Positions 12,582 through 20,726 are shown, counted from the stretch's first letter. The stretch is 21,315 nt of DNA from an uncultured Polyangiaceae bacterium (GCA_938004815.1 CALKVR010001327.1:1-21315), one strand, 5' to 3'. Notes: a model not told the origin generated them from the letters alone. Numbers and translations are program-made.

Positions 12582-13805
12582 TCAACCGGCGAGCGCGAAC
12601 AGGGGGCCGAACGCGGGGTCCGCGGCTGCAAGCCGCTCGTAGTCGCGACCGCTGCCGCTGAGGACGATCGTCGTCCGTCCGAACGGGATCGGGTCGGGGC
12701 GCCCGCCGAGGTTCTTGGCGATGCCCATCGCGTGCGCGAGAGAATCAATCACGATTTCGCCTGATAGCACCGTGCGCCGGAGAGCCAGGCGCACGCTCGC
12801 GTGCTTCGCTACCTCGTCTGCGTCGAGCACCAGGTAGCCACCTGACGCGCGGTGGAGAGCCCCCGGCTGCACCCAGTGCGTCGCATCGGCGTCGGCGCCT
12901 GCCGTGCCCGATCGACCGACGAGGTTCGCGTATGTGGGCTGCGGCTCGTAGACGACGGGCGCGCCCTGCACGCCGGCATGGTCGACGACCACCCGCACGC
13001 GGTAGCGCAGCGGAGGCGGCGCATCGCTCTCCACGCCAGGCGCGTCTGCCTCGGCGAGCTGCTCCGCGTGCGCGACGACGTCGCGCTCGAGCTCGAGCAG
13101 GTACGCCGTCACGGCTGCGTGTCGGGTGTAGCTCGCGCGCAGCGGATCGAGGACGCGCCGGACCGCCTCGCGCGCGGCCCGCTCGGTAACCTCGTCGCCC
13201 GCTCGGTCGACATCGCGCGCCCACCCCCGAAAGTCCCGCAGTAGGGCTTCGAGCTCGTGTGCCACTTGAGCCATGTCTCGCATGCGCCGCCCTCGCTCCC
13301 GCTTCGGCAGCGCGCCGAGGCTCTCGGGCGTCAGCGCGACGCCGCGGCGTAGCGGCGCCACCACGATGCGGGCTGCTTCGCGCACCAGCCCCACATCGCG
13401 CTGCCGCGCGCGAGCCGAGAGCGACGCGAGGGCGCGCTCTTCTCGCGCGCGCAAGGCGGCGGCAAGGTCGCGCCGATGCCGCCTCAGGCGATCGCCGGAG
13501 AGCGCGCCGCGCATGACGGCCCGGATCGCTTCGACGGCCCGGTCCACCTCGAGCTGAAGCCGCCGCCCTCCGCCGGCGGGGAGCGCCACGGCCCGAGGTG
13601 TGTCGGGCTCGGCGAAGTGGTGCACATAGCACCAGTCTTCCGGGACGGCCTCGAGGGCGGCTCGGTCACGAACGCGCGCCAAGAGCGCGCTCGTTTGCCA
13701 GCCTTCGTGGGGGTCGACGGCCAGGAAGCGCGGCGCGGCTTCGTGGGTCGCCGGTGTTGGCGCGGACCACACGTGGTGCGACGTGCAGGCGACGTGCCAC
13801 GCCAC
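12582..13805 (-). CDS. Stand-alone LonC/AAA_32-like protein without P-loop lysine or protease domain
   Basis: A 407-aa protein. Several blocks match the N-terminal half of Lon-like ATP-dependent proteases of the LonC/AAA_32 group: EDWCYVHHFAEPDTPRAVALPAG (56-78, shown in part), a long helical insertion (about 85-255), YRVRVVVDHAGVQGAPVVYE (268-287), TYANLVGR (291-298) and GALHRASGGYLVLDADE (315-331, Walker-B-like). Where the P-loop should be, residues 27-42 read FLAVDPHEGWQTSALL: the Gly/Lys(Arg)-Thr core is lost. The protein stops at DPAFGPLFALAG, where full-length relatives (about 800 aa) continue into the AAA lid and the Ser-Lys protease domain. So it should be neither a protease nor a normal ATPase. 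It starts (GTG) 3 bp after the permease gene ends. It could be a pseudo-AAA accessory, or a decaying gene kept open by chance; the intact 407-codon frame favours the former. Confidence 0.8.
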   Translation of the reverse strand: MAWHVACTSHHVWSAPTPATHEAAPRFLAVDPHEGWQTSALLARVRDRAALEAVPEDWCYVHHFAEPDTPRAVALPAGGGRRLQLEVDRAVEAIRAVMRGALSGDRLRRHRRDLAAALRAREERALASLSARARQRDVGLVREAARIVVAPLRRGVALTPESLGALPKRERGRRMRDMAQVAHELEALLRDFRGWARDVDRAGDEVTERAAREAVRRVLDPLRASYTRHAAVTAYLLELERDVVAHAEQLAEADAPGVESDAPPPLRYRVRVVVDHAGVQGAPVVYEPQPTYANLVGRSGTAGADADATHWVQPGALHRASGGYLVLDADEVAKHASVRLALRRTVLSGEIVIDSLAHAMGIAKNLGGRPDPIPFGRTTIVLSGSGRDYERLAAADPAFGPLFALAG

Positions 13806-13808
13806 GCC

Positions 13809-15014
13809 TCACTCGAAGCGCAGGGCCTCGACGGGGTCGAGCTTGCTCGCCCGCCGCGCCGGCCCAACGCCGAACACGAGCCCGATCGCCACCGACACGC
13901 CGAGCGCGAGGACGACCGCGTACGTCGGAACGACCGTGGACCACTGACCGAGCTTCGCGAGCAGCGTCGCGGCGGCGTAGCCGAGCGCGACGCCCAGGGC
14001 GCCGCCCGCGACCGAGACGACGATCGCCTCGAAGAGAAACTGGCGCAGGATGTCCTTGCGACGCGCCCCCACCGCCATCCGAACCCCGATCTCGCGGGTG
14101 CGCTCGCGCACCGACACGAGCATGATGTTCATGATTCCAATCCCGCCCACGATGAGCGAGACGGCCGCGACGCTGCCGAGCAGGGCGGTGAAAGTGCCGG
14201 TGACCTGGTTCATGGTCTCGAGCATCTCCGACTGGCTGCGCACCTCGAAGTCGCTCGCCTGGTCGTCGCGGAGACGGTGCCGCAGGCGCAGCACCTGGTC
14301 GACCCGCGCCGTCACGTCGGCCGACGCGTTCTCGTCGGCGAGCTGCAGCGAGATGCTCGAGACGTGGTCTTGCCCGAACAGCACCGATTGGTGGGTCGTG
14401 AGGGGGACGAAGACACCGTCGTCGGGTGAGCCCATCCCCGACCCCTTCGCTTCGAGGACGCCGATCACGCGAAACGCCGTGCCGTTGATCTGGAGGCGCG
14501 TCCCGAGCGGCGACATCCCGCCGTAGAGGCTCTGCGCGACCGTCGAGCCGAGGACGACCACGCGGCTCGTCCCTTGCTCGTCGAGCTCGCTGATCGGAAT
14601 GCCGCTGGCCAGGTTGAGCGACCGAACGTCGAACGACGCCGGCGTGACGCCCGTGACCGTCGCGTTGGCGTTCTTCTCCAGGAACTTGAGCTGCGCGCTG
14701 CCGGTGGCCTCGGGGGCCACCGCGGCGACGCCGTCGAGCTTCGTGAGCGCGTCACCGTCCTCACGCGTGAGCGTCTTGACTTGGCCTGACCGAACCCCGC
14801 CGCCCGCCGACGCGGTGCCGGGCCGAATCGTCAGCAGGTTCGACCCCATCGATCGAATTCGCCCCTCGACGCTGCTGCGCGCGCCCTCGCCGATGCCGAG
14901 GACGGCCACGACGGCCGCCGTCCCGATGATCATGCCGAGCATGGTGAGGAGCGTGCGCATCCTGTTGGAGGTCAGGGAGCGCCACGCGCTCTTGGCCGTT
15001 TCGCTGATCAGCAT
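13809..15014 (-). CDS. MacB/FtsX-type ABC transporter permease
   Basis: A 401-aa inner-membrane protein. The N-terminal MLISETAKSAWRSLTSNRMRTLLTMLGMIIG holds the first TM helix (about 20-42) and the characteristic AWRSLxxNRxRTxLTMLGxxIG motif of MacB permeases. A large periplasmic domain follows (about 45-270; NATVTGVTPASFDVRSL, GTRLQINGTAFRVIGVLE). Three C-terminal TM helices are joined by the conserved MLVSVRERTREIGVRMAVGARRKDILRQFLFEA segment (given in part). This topology (four TM helices) is that of mechanotransmission-type exporters acting with MacA and TolC. It overlaps the ATPase gene by 7 bp (ATG 15014 to stop 15008), which implies translational coupling. The ATPase is a separate polypeptide, unlike E. 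coli MacB, in which both are fused. Substrate unknown (family members export macrolides, peptides, lipoproteins or siderophores). Confidence 0.93.
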   Translation of the reverse strand: MLISETAKSAWRSLTSNRMRTLLTMLGMIIGTAAVVAVLGIGEGARSSVEGRIRSMGSNLLTIRPGTASAGGGVRSGQVKTLTREDGDALTKLDGVAAVAPEATGSAQLKFLEKNANATVTGVTPASFDVRSLNLASGIPISELDEQGTSRVVVLGSTVAQSLYGGMSPLGTRLQINGTAFRVIGVLEAKGSGMGSPDDGVFVPLTTHQSVLFGQDHVSSISLQLADENASADVTARVDQVLRLRHRLRDDQASDFEVRSQSEMLETMNQVTGTFTALLGSVAAVSLIVGGIGIMNIMLVSVRERTREIGVRMAVGARRKDILRQFLFEAIVVSVAGGALGVALGYAAATLLAKLGQWSTVVPTYAVVLALGVSVAIGLVFGVGPARRASKLDPVEALRFE

Positions 15015-15742
15015 GCTGCTTGCTCCATTTCGGATTCGTGAAACGCCGCCACGACGACGCTCGCGCGGTCGTCGGCCACGATGTGGCCGTCTCGCATCTG
15101 AATCGCGCGCCCCATCGCGCGCGCGACGGCGAGATCGTGGGTGACCATCAAGAGGGTGGTGCCGTCGGAGTTGAGCGAGAGCAGAAGCTCGAGGACGTCT
15201 TTGCCGGTCTTGCTGTCGAGCGCGCCGGTCGGCTCGTCACAGAGCAAGATCGACGGGCGGGTGACGAGGGCGCGCGCGATCGCCACGCGCTGCTTCTGGC
15301 CGCCGGAGAGCTCGTTCGGCAGGTGCCTCTCTCTCGCCCCCAGACCGACGCGCGCCAGGGCCTCGCGCGCGAGCTCGCGGGTGTTCTTGCGCGACGCGTA
15401 GAGCAGCGGGAGCTCGACGTTCTCGACCGCCGTCATGCGGGGGAGCAGGTTGAAGCTCTGGAACACGAACCCGATGTGCTCGTTGCGCAGGCGAGCCGTC
15501 TCGTCGTCATCGAGCTCCTGGACGTCACGGCCCCCGAGCCGGTAGACGCCCTCGGTCGGGCGGTCGAGGCAGCCGAGGATGTTGAGCAGGCTCGACTTGC
15601 CGCACCCGGACGGGCCGATGATCGCGACCGACTCGCGCTCTTGCACCGCGAAGCTGATGCCGTCCACCGCGCGGACGGCGAGGTCCTCGTTGTCTGCGTG
15701 GTAGACCTTGGACAGGTTCTCGACGACGACTGGGGCTTGCAT
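15008..15742 (-). CDS. MacB/LolD-type ABC transporter ATPase
   Basis: A 244-aa cytoplasmic ATPase with every ABC motif intact: Walker A GPSGCGKSS (43-51, K49), Q-loop Q95 in FVFQSFNLLPRMTAVENVELPL, signature LSGGQKQR (145-152), Walker B ILLCDEPTGALD (D169, E170) and the switch histidine H202 in MVTHD. The combination NLLPRMTAVENVELPL and EPTGALDS is typical of the MacB/LolD family. It pairs with the permease encoded directly downstream with a 7-bp overlap. Its ATG follows the MacA-like gene's stop by one base (TGAGATG), with AGGAGG 8 bases upstream. The C-terminal about 20 residues (SVVVAAFHESEMEQAAC) extend past the usual ABC end. Confidence 0.95.
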   Translation of the reverse strand: MQAPVVVENLSKVYHADNEDLAVRAVDGISFAVQERESVAIIGPSGCGKSSLLNILGCLDRPTEGVYRLGGRDVQELDDDETARLRNEHIGFVFQSFNLLPRMTAVENVELPLLYASRKNTRELAREALARVGLGARERHLPNELSGGQKQRVAIARALVTRPSILLCDEPTGALDSKTGKDVLELLLSLNSDGTTLLMVTHDLAVARAMGRAIQMRDGHIVADDRASVVVAAFHESEMEQAAC

Positions 15743-15743
15743 C

Positions 15744-16994
15744 TCACCGGCCTCCTGGCGGGCCGCCCATGCCCATGCCGCGCATGGGGTTCTGGCCGCC
15801 GCTCCTTTGACCCGCCGCTGCGTTCGCGGTGCCGGCCGCCTTGGCCGCGGCGGGCGCCGCCGCGAGGATGGTGTCGCCCTCGTCGATCCCCTTCATGATG
15901 ATGATCTGCGTGCCGTCGGTGGACCCGGTCTCCACCGGTCGCTCCTCGCCGCTCGCGAGCTGCACGAACTTGCGCTTGTTCTTCGATTGCACGGCCGCCA
16001 GCGGGACCAAGAGCACGTCACTCTGCTCGATCGTCACGATCTCGACGTCGGCGCTCATCCCGGACCTGAGGAGCGACGCCTCCTTGTCGGTGACCTTGAT
16101 CTCGACGTCGAACGTGACGACGCTCGAGGTCTCGACGCCGAGCGGGCTGACGCGGTCGACCTCACCGGTGAACACCCGGCTCGGGTAGGCGTCGACGCGG
16201 ATGTCGACCTTCTGTCCCGGCGCGACCCTGCTGATCTGCGCCTCGTCGATCGAGCCGATGATCCGCAGGTCCGAGAGGTCGGCGATGGTGAGCACGGCGC
16301 TGCCGCCGCTCACGTTGGTGAGCGCCGACGAGACGATCGAGCCCTTCTCCACGCCGATGCTCAGCACCGTGCCGGCGATGGGCGCGACGATGTCGGTCTG
16401 CTTGAGCTGCGTCTCGGCGTCTTGCACGCCGAGCTCCGCGGTCTGCAGCGCGAGCTGAGACGAGTTGAGCTGCGCGCGCTTGAGCGTCAGGTTGGCGCCC
16501 GCGACGTTGGTCGCGTGCGCCGCGGTTCGCGCCGCGTCGCTCGAGCCGAGACCGAGCTCGGCGCTCTTCTCGGCGATCCCTTGGCTCGCCTTGTTGTTCT
16601 TTTGATCGAGCTCGGCCACCTTGACCGACGCCTGCGCCGAGACGAGATCGGCCTTGGCGCGGCTCAACGCGACCTTGGCCGTCTCGAGATCGCGGAGGGC
16701 ATCGGTCTTGTCGAGTCGGACGAGGAGCTGGCCGGCTTCGACCTTGTCGCCCTCTTTCACGAGGACCTCGGCGACCTCACCGGACGCTCGCGACTTCACG
16801 TCGACCTGGACGGCGGGCTCGATCTTGCCGGACGCGGCGGCCGTCTCGGTGAGGCGGCCGCGCTGCACCGTCGTGGTCTGGCCCACGGGGCCGGCGGGGG
16901 CGCGGTTGTACCACGCGTACGCTCCGCCCCCGGCGCCGCCGAGGACGAGCACTGCGAGTGTGGCCGAGAGGATCCGTTTCTTGTTCTTGTTCAC
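15744..16994 (-). CDS. MacA-like periplasmic adaptor (HlyD/RND membrane fusion protein)
   Basis: A 416-aa adaptor. It has an N-terminal signal-anchor helix (about 8-28), a lipoyl half-motif (62-96; VKSRASGEVAEVLVKEGDKV), and an alpha-helical hairpin of coiled coils (about 97-197; QASVKVAELDQ, LKRAQLNSSQ). The second lipoyl half follows (DIVAPIAGTVLSIGVEKGS), then a beta-barrel (about 240-325; LRIIGSIDEAQISRVAPGQ) and a membrane-proximal domain. The C-terminal tail is Gly/Met/Pro-rich (GQNPMRGMGMGG). It links the MacB-type ATPase/permease to the TolC-like channel. The frame is open upstream into antisense sequence, but the start is the GTG at 16994: AGGAGG lies 5 bases upstream, and the GTGA shared with the tolC-like stop gives a 4-base overlap. 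Confidence 0.95.
   Translation of the reverse strand: MNKNKKRILSATLAVLVLGGAGGGAYAWYNRAPAGPVGQTTTVQRGRLTETAAASGKIEPAVQVDVKSRASGEVAEVLVKEGDKVEAGQLLVRLDKTDALRDLETAKVALSRAKADLVSAQASVKVAELDQKNNKASQGIAEKSAELGLGSSDAARTAAHATNVAGANLTLKRAQLNSSQLALQTAELGVQDAETQLKQTDIVAPIAGTVLSIGVEKGSIVSSALTNVSGGSAVLTIADLSDLRIIGSIDEAQISRVAPGQKVDIRVDAYPSRVFTGEVDRVSPLGVETSSVVTFDVEIKVTDKEASLLRSGMSADVEIVTIEQSDVLLVPLAAVQSKNKRKFVQLASGEERPVETGSTDGTQIIIMKGIDEGDTILAAAPAAAKAAGTANAAAGQRSGGQNPMRGMGMGGPPGGR
15751..15756 (-). promoter_or_regulatory. Ribosome binding site of the ABC ATPase gene
   Basis: AGGAGG, 8 bases before the ATG at 15742, embedded in the last codons of the MacA-like gene. Confidence 0.75.
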
Positions 16995-18493
16995 GACGCC
17001 CTCCTGCGCAGCACGTCGCCGAAGCGACTGATCAGATCCCCCGTCGCGTTCTCGAGCCGGTAGCGCGTCGTCACTGCGTTGACCTCGGCGCGGAGCCTCC
17101 GGAGCTCGGCCTCGCGCAGAGACTGCTCGGCCTTGACGACCTCGGACGAGGTCGTGGTCCCGAGGATCAGCCGCTGCCGCTCTGCCTCGGCCAGCTCGGC
17201 GGCGACGCGAGCGGTCTCTGCGGCGAGGTCCACCTGCGCCCGCGCAGCCGCGACGCTGCCGTGGAGCGTGCCCACCTCGGACGTGATCGCGAGCGCCCGC
17301 TCCTGGTAGCGCGTCTCGGCCGCTTCGAGCTGCGTGCGGGCGCGGGCCGCATCGGCCGACGCGCGCCCGCCTCCGACGGGGAGCTCGAGCTCGATCCCGC
17401 CCACCACGCTGAACGCGGGGCGTCCGCCGAGGAGGCCGACGCCGGTGGTGTCGCGATCGGCCCAGATCATGCCTGCCGAAACGGTGGTGAAGAGATCGAG
17501 GCGAACCTGGTCGGCGTCTTCCGCCGAGCTCACTCGCGATCGGCTGGCGTCGAGGTTGGCGCGGAGCGCCGCGAGCTCGTGCGAGCGCTCCTCGGCCCGG
17601 CGCACCAGGTCGTCGGCGCCGCGCAGCGCCCCGAACGCCGGCAGATCGCCGGATGCATCGAGCGATCGTGCGGCGCTCGGCTGCATCCCGAGCACGCGAC
17701 CGAGCTCGATCGCCCGAGACGAGCGGTTGGTCTCGGCCTGCGAGAGCGCGTCTTTGATCGATGCGAGGTTCGACTGGAACTGCAGCACGTCGACCTTCGA
17801 CGCCGTGCCGAGCTCTTCTTGCCGGGCGCGCGCATCGGCGAGCTGCTTGGTCGCCGTCTCGAGCGCCGCCTCTTGCACGCCCAGCGCTTCGTCCGCGTAC
17901 CAGAGCTCCCAGTATGCGTTCAGCACCTCGAGCGCGGTCGCGCTGGCGGTCGCGCGCTCCTCGAGCTCGGCGGCCGTCGCCGCCGCTTCGGCCTGTACCT
18001 GAGGCGCGAGATTGGCGTCGGTGCCGGCGCCGCGGAGTAGCGGCTGGCGCGCGCTCAAGTACGCGAGGGCGGTGTAGGTGGGCTCGTTGGTGAGCGAGGG
18101 GCTCGCCCCGCTGCGCCACGACGCGTCGCCCGACGTCCCGACCTCGAGCTGGGTGCCGACGTCGGTCGTGTACCGAAGCGCGGCCTTGGCCGCGAGGCCC
18201 TTCTCGTTCGTCATCACCGAGTCGCCCGCGGCCGTGGTGCCCGCGCTCTCGGTGTAGTTGCCGGTGATCGAGGCCGAGAACACGGGGTCACGGGCCCCCT
18301 CCTCGGCCTCCACCGCCTGGCGGGCGGCTTGGGTGTCGAGGATCGCGCCCTTGAGCCCCGGGTTCTGGGCCGCCGCGCGGCGAACGGCTTCTTCCGCAGA
18401 CAGCGTTTCGGCGGCGGCGATGCCTGGTGCCACCGTCACGGCCAAGCCGGCGATCGCCAGGGTCAACGAGGGGAGGATGCGGGAGAGCCTCAT
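16991..18493 (-). CDS. TolC-like outer membrane efflux protein
   Basis: A 500-aa protein with a signal peptide (MRLSRILPSLTLAIAGLAVT..., probable cleavage after AAA at residue 28) and two outer-membrane-efflux (OEP) repeats, about 30-240 and 260-490. The repeats contain long helices (EERATASATALEVLNAYWELWYADEAL; ERALAITSEVGTLHGSVAAARAQ) separated by beta-strand segments. This matches a trimeric TolC channel subunit. The frame extends to 18568, but the ATG at 18493 is preferred because it begins the signal peptide; the extension has no signal character. It is the first gene of the pump operon and overlaps the MacA-like gene by 4 bases. It is transcribed away from the CpxR-like regulator gene, 115 bp distant. 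The C-terminus (RFGDVLRRRAS) lacks an aromatic end. Confidence 0.93.
   Translation of the reverse strand: MRLSRILPSLTLAIAGLAVTVAPGIAAAETLSAEEAVRRAAAQNPGLKGAILDTQAARQAVEAEEGARDPVFSASITGNYTESAGTTAAGDSVMTNEKGLAAKAALRYTTDVGTQLEVGTSGDASWRSGASPSLTNEPTYTALAYLSARQPLLRGAGTDANLAPQVQAEAAATAAELEERATASATALEVLNAYWELWYADEALGVQEAALETATKQLADARARQEELGTASKVDVLQFQSNLASIKDALSQAETNRSSRAIELGRVLGMQPSAARSLDASGDLPAFGALRGADDLVRRAEERSHELAALRANLDASRSRVSSAEDADQVRLDLFTTVSAGMIWADRDTTGVGLLGGRPAFSVVGGIELELPVGGGRASADAARARTQLEAAETRYQERALAITSEVGTLHGSVAAARAQVDLAAETARVAAELAEAERQRLILGTTTSSEVVKAEQSLREAELRRLRAEVNAVTTRYRLENATGDLISRFGDVLRRRAS
17000..17005 (-). promoter_or_regulatory. Ribosome binding site deciding the MacA-like start
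   Basis: AGGAGG, 5 bases before the GTG at 16994, inside the terminal codons of the tolC-like gene. It fixes the start far downstream of the first in-frame start codon. Confidence 0.75.
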
Positions 18494-18538
18494 GCACCCC
18501 AAGATAGAGACCGTCGTCTTTTGAGCTGTCGTGGTCGT

Positions 18539-18564
18539 GTAAAGGTTCGTCAGGTCGCGCTGAC
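18539..18564. promoter_or_regulatory. Candidate CpxR-type box and inverted repeat in divergent intergenic region
   Basis: GTAAA-GGTTC-GTCAG (18539-18553) resembles the CpxR consensus GTAAA-N5-GTAAA, with an exact first half and 3 of 5 matches in the second. Overlapping it, GTCAG (18549-18553) and CTGAC (18560-18564) form an inverted repeat with a 6-base spacer. The region 18494-18608 must carry promoters for both the tolC-like operon and the cpxR-like gene; no clear -10/-35 pair is visible. Confidence 0.35.
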
Positions 18565-18608
18565 ACACCTCGATGGTTCGGTGCGCGCGGGGGGCTTAGA
18601 GTTGGGGC

Positions 18609-19313
18609 ATGGCGGACTCGCCGCGCATCCTGGTCATCGACGACGACGTGGAGCTGGCCGAGCTCCTCGGCGACCTCCTGGGGCAAGAGGGGTTCTCGGT
18701 CGACGCGGCACACGACGGGCTCTCGGGGCTGGAGCGGGCGGCCGGTGGCGCCTACTCGCTCGTCGTCCTCGACGTCATGTTGCCCAGGCTCACCGGCTTC
18801 GAGGTGCTGACCCGCCTGCGGCAGTCGTCGAAGGTGCCCGTGCTCATGCTGACGGCCCGCGGCGAGGACGTGGATCGGATCGTCGGGCTCGAGATGGGCG
18901 CCGACGACTACCTGCCCAAGCCGTTCAACCCGCGCGAGCTCGTCGCTCGTGTTCGCGCGATTCACCGGCGCGCGACGGCGACCCCGACCGAGACCCCGGG
19001 CGGGGCTGCGCTCGTGGTCGACGATCTCACGCTCGCGCCGGCGGCGCGCCGGGTGCTGGTTCGGGGCGAAGAGGTGAAGCTCACCACCGCCGAGTACGAC
19101 CTCTTGGAGGTGCTGGTGCGCAGCGCGGGGGCGGTGGTCTCGCGCGAAGATCTGACGCGGGTCGTTCTCGGGCGCCGACTCTCGGCCTTCGATCGCGCGA
19201 TCGACATGCACGTCTCCAACCTGAGAAAGAAGCTGGGCCCGAGCCGCAGCGGCGGCGATCGCATCAAGACGGTGCGCAACGCGGGCTACATCCTGGCGCG
19301 AGAGGGTGAATGA
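18609..19313 (+). CDS. cpxR: CpxR-like OmpR-family response regulator
   Basis: A 234-aa regulator. The receiver domain (about 5-120) has acidic pocket D11-D13, phosphoacceptor D55 in VVLDVMLP, T82 in LMLTARG and K104 in DDYLPKPFNPRELVARVRAI. The winged-helix domain (about 135-230) ends with VVSREDLTRVVLGRRLSAFDRAIDMHVSNLRKKLG (in part), strikingly like the CpxR signature VLGKRLTPFDRAIDMHISNLRRKL. In enterobacteria CpxR controls envelope-stress genes; here its likely targets include the divergent tolC-macAB-like operon. The ATG at 18609 has a weak GGGG Shine-Dalgarno. The stop overlaps the kinase start by 4 bases (ATGA), so the two are co-translated. The receiver and DNA-binding residues are all intact. 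Confidence 0.93.
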   Translation: MADSPRILVIDDDVELAELLGDLLGQEGFSVDAAHDGLSGLERAAGGAYSLVVLDVMLPRLTGFEVLTRLRQSSKVPVLMLTARGEDVDRIVGLEMGADDYLPKPFNPRELVARVRAIHRRATATPTETPGGAALVVDDLTLAPAARRVLVRGEEVKLTTAEYDLLEVLVRSAGAVVSREDLTRVVLGRRLSAFDRAIDMHVSNLRKKLGPSRSGGDRIKTVRNAGYILAREGE

Positions 19314-20653
19314 AGAGCCTCTTTCTGCGCTTGCTCGTCTCGATGTGGCTGACGATGGCGGTCCTGGTCGGCGTGTTCGCGCTCATCCATGCCTGGGCCA
19401 TGCCGCGTGAGCTCAGCGAGGGCCGGCGCCGGTTCGTCGGCCGCAGCGTCGAGCTGCGCGCGGAGCACGCCCTCGCGTGCGTTCGCGACGGTGGAGCCGA
19501 CTGCGCTCGCACGCTCCGGCCGCTCGACGAGCGCGACGACCGCGTCGCCGTCTATCGCGGCGCCGATCTCGTCCTCGGCGACCCCGTGGAGGGCGCCGAG
19601 GCCCTGGTCGTCGACGCGCGCGGCGCTCCGGACGGGGCGGCGTTTCGAAGCGACGAGACCGACCGGAGCGCGGTGATCCTGAGGAACGATCCGACGCTCG
19701 CCGCGGTCGCGATCGGCCCTGCGCGCTCGCCGTGGGTCTTCTTCGTGGGGCCGGATACGCTGCCGTATCGACTCGGCGCGATCGTCGCCGTCACGGGGCT
19801 GGTCGCCTTCGCGCTCGCCCGGTGGCTGTCGCGCCCGCTGCGCACAATCCGCGGCGCCACGCAGCGGATGGCAGCGGGCGACCTCACCGTGCGCGTGTCA
19901 CCCGAGCTCGCGGGTGCCGACGGCGAGACGCTCGCGCTCGGCCACGACATGGACGCGATGGCCGAGCGCATCCACGATCTGCTCGAGGCGCACCGGCGAC
20001 TGCTCCGCGACGTCTCGCACGAGCTGCGGTCGCCTCTCGCTCGTCTCGCCATCTCGCTCGAGCTGGTTCGACGCAAGTCGTCCGACGAGGTCGCGCCCGC
20101 GCTGGACCGTATCGAGCGTGAGACGGAGCGTCTCAACACCATGATCGGTGAGCTCCTCACCCTGAGTCGCCTCGAGTCCGGGCAAGGGCTCGAGGCGACC
20201 GAGCCGCTCGCGCTCGGCGGCTTGGTCGAAGCCGTCGCCGAGGACGCGGCGGTCGAGGCCGAGAGCAGAGGCGTGAAGCTCGTCGTGCGCACGTCCCCAT
20301 GCGAGGTCTCGGCCAACGCCGAGCTGCTCCGCCGCGCGATCGAGAACGTCGTCCGGAACGCGGTTCGCTACAGCGAAGCCGAGAGCGAGGTCGAGGTCGC
20401 GCTCACGTGTGCGGGCGACGCTGCCGAGCTACGCGTCCGCGATCACGGTCCAGGTGTCCCCGACGCGGCGCTCGCGCGCATCTTCGAGCCGTTCTACCGG
20501 GTCGAGACGGACCGCGCGCGGAGCCAGGGCGGCACCGGCATCGGCTTGGCGATCACCCAGCGCGCGCTCGCGTTGCACGGGGGCTCGGCCACTGCGAAGA
20601 ACGCCGACGGCGGCGGTCTGCAGGTGACGCTCCGGTTGCCGCTGCGGGCGTAG
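19310..20653 (+). CDS. cpxA: CpxA-like membrane sensor histidine kinase
   Basis: A 447-aa kinase. It has TM1 (about 5-30), a periplasmic domain of about 120 residues with a Cys pair (C57, C65), TM2 (about 155-173), a HAMP domain (about 174-226), a dimerisation/phosphoacceptor helix LLRDVSHELRSPLARL with H237, and an HATPase_c domain. The HATPase_c domain shows an N-box ENVVRNAVRYSE (N350), G1 DHGPGVP, an F-box FEPFYRV and G2 GGTGIGLAI. The H-box and its SHELRSPLARLAISLELVRRK context resemble CpxA. The signal is unknown; the periplasmic domain has no recognisable ligand motif. It is the cognate partner of the response regulator, which it overlaps by 4 bases. A hairpin at 20662-20680 follows. 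Confidence 0.94.
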   Translation: MKSLFLRLLVSMWLTMAVLVGVFALIHAWAMPRELSEGRRRFVGRSVELRAEHALACVRDGGADCARTLRPLDERDDRVAVYRGADLVLGDPVEGAEALVVDARGAPDGAAFRSDETDRSAVILRNDPTLAAVAIGPARSPWVFFVGPDTLPYRLGAIVAVTGLVAFALARWLSRPLRTIRGATQRMAAGDLTVRVSPELAGADGETLALGHDMDAMAERIHDLLEAHRRLLRDVSHELRSPLARLAISLELVRRKSSDEVAPALDRIERETERLNTMIGELLTLSRLESGQGLEATEPLALGGLVEAVAEDAAVEAESRGVKLVVRTSPCEVSANAELLRRAIENVVRNAVRYSEAESEVEVALTCAGDAAELRVRDHGPGVPDAALARIFEPFYRVETDRARSQGGTGIGLAITQRALALHGGSATAKNADGGGLQVTLRLPLRA

Positions 20654-20661
20654 CCGGTATC

Positions 20662-20680
20662 CGCCGGGCGATGCCCGGCG
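20662..20680 (+). terminator. Terminator after the two-component genes
   Basis: CGCCGGGC-GAT-GCCCGGCG is a perfect 8-bp stem with a 3-base loop, 9 bases after the kinase stop, followed by TTCAAAC. It separates the kinase gene from the WD40 lipoprotein gene. Confidence 0.6.
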
Positions 20681-20726
20681 TTCAAACGGGGGAGACTCGG
20701 GCAGTCGCCGCGTATCATGCGCCGCC

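Noticed and set aside
13476..14429. A 317-codon plus-strand open frame spanning the Lon-like and permease genes
   Set aside because: It crosses two well-supported minus-strand genes and shows no domain, signal peptide or ribosome binding site.
16995..18119. An N-terminal extension of about 375 codons to the MacA-like protein
   Set aside because: The frame is open upstream, but it lies within the tolC-like gene in another frame and is Arg-rich. The GTG at 16994 has AGGAGG and a 4-base overlap with the preceding stop.
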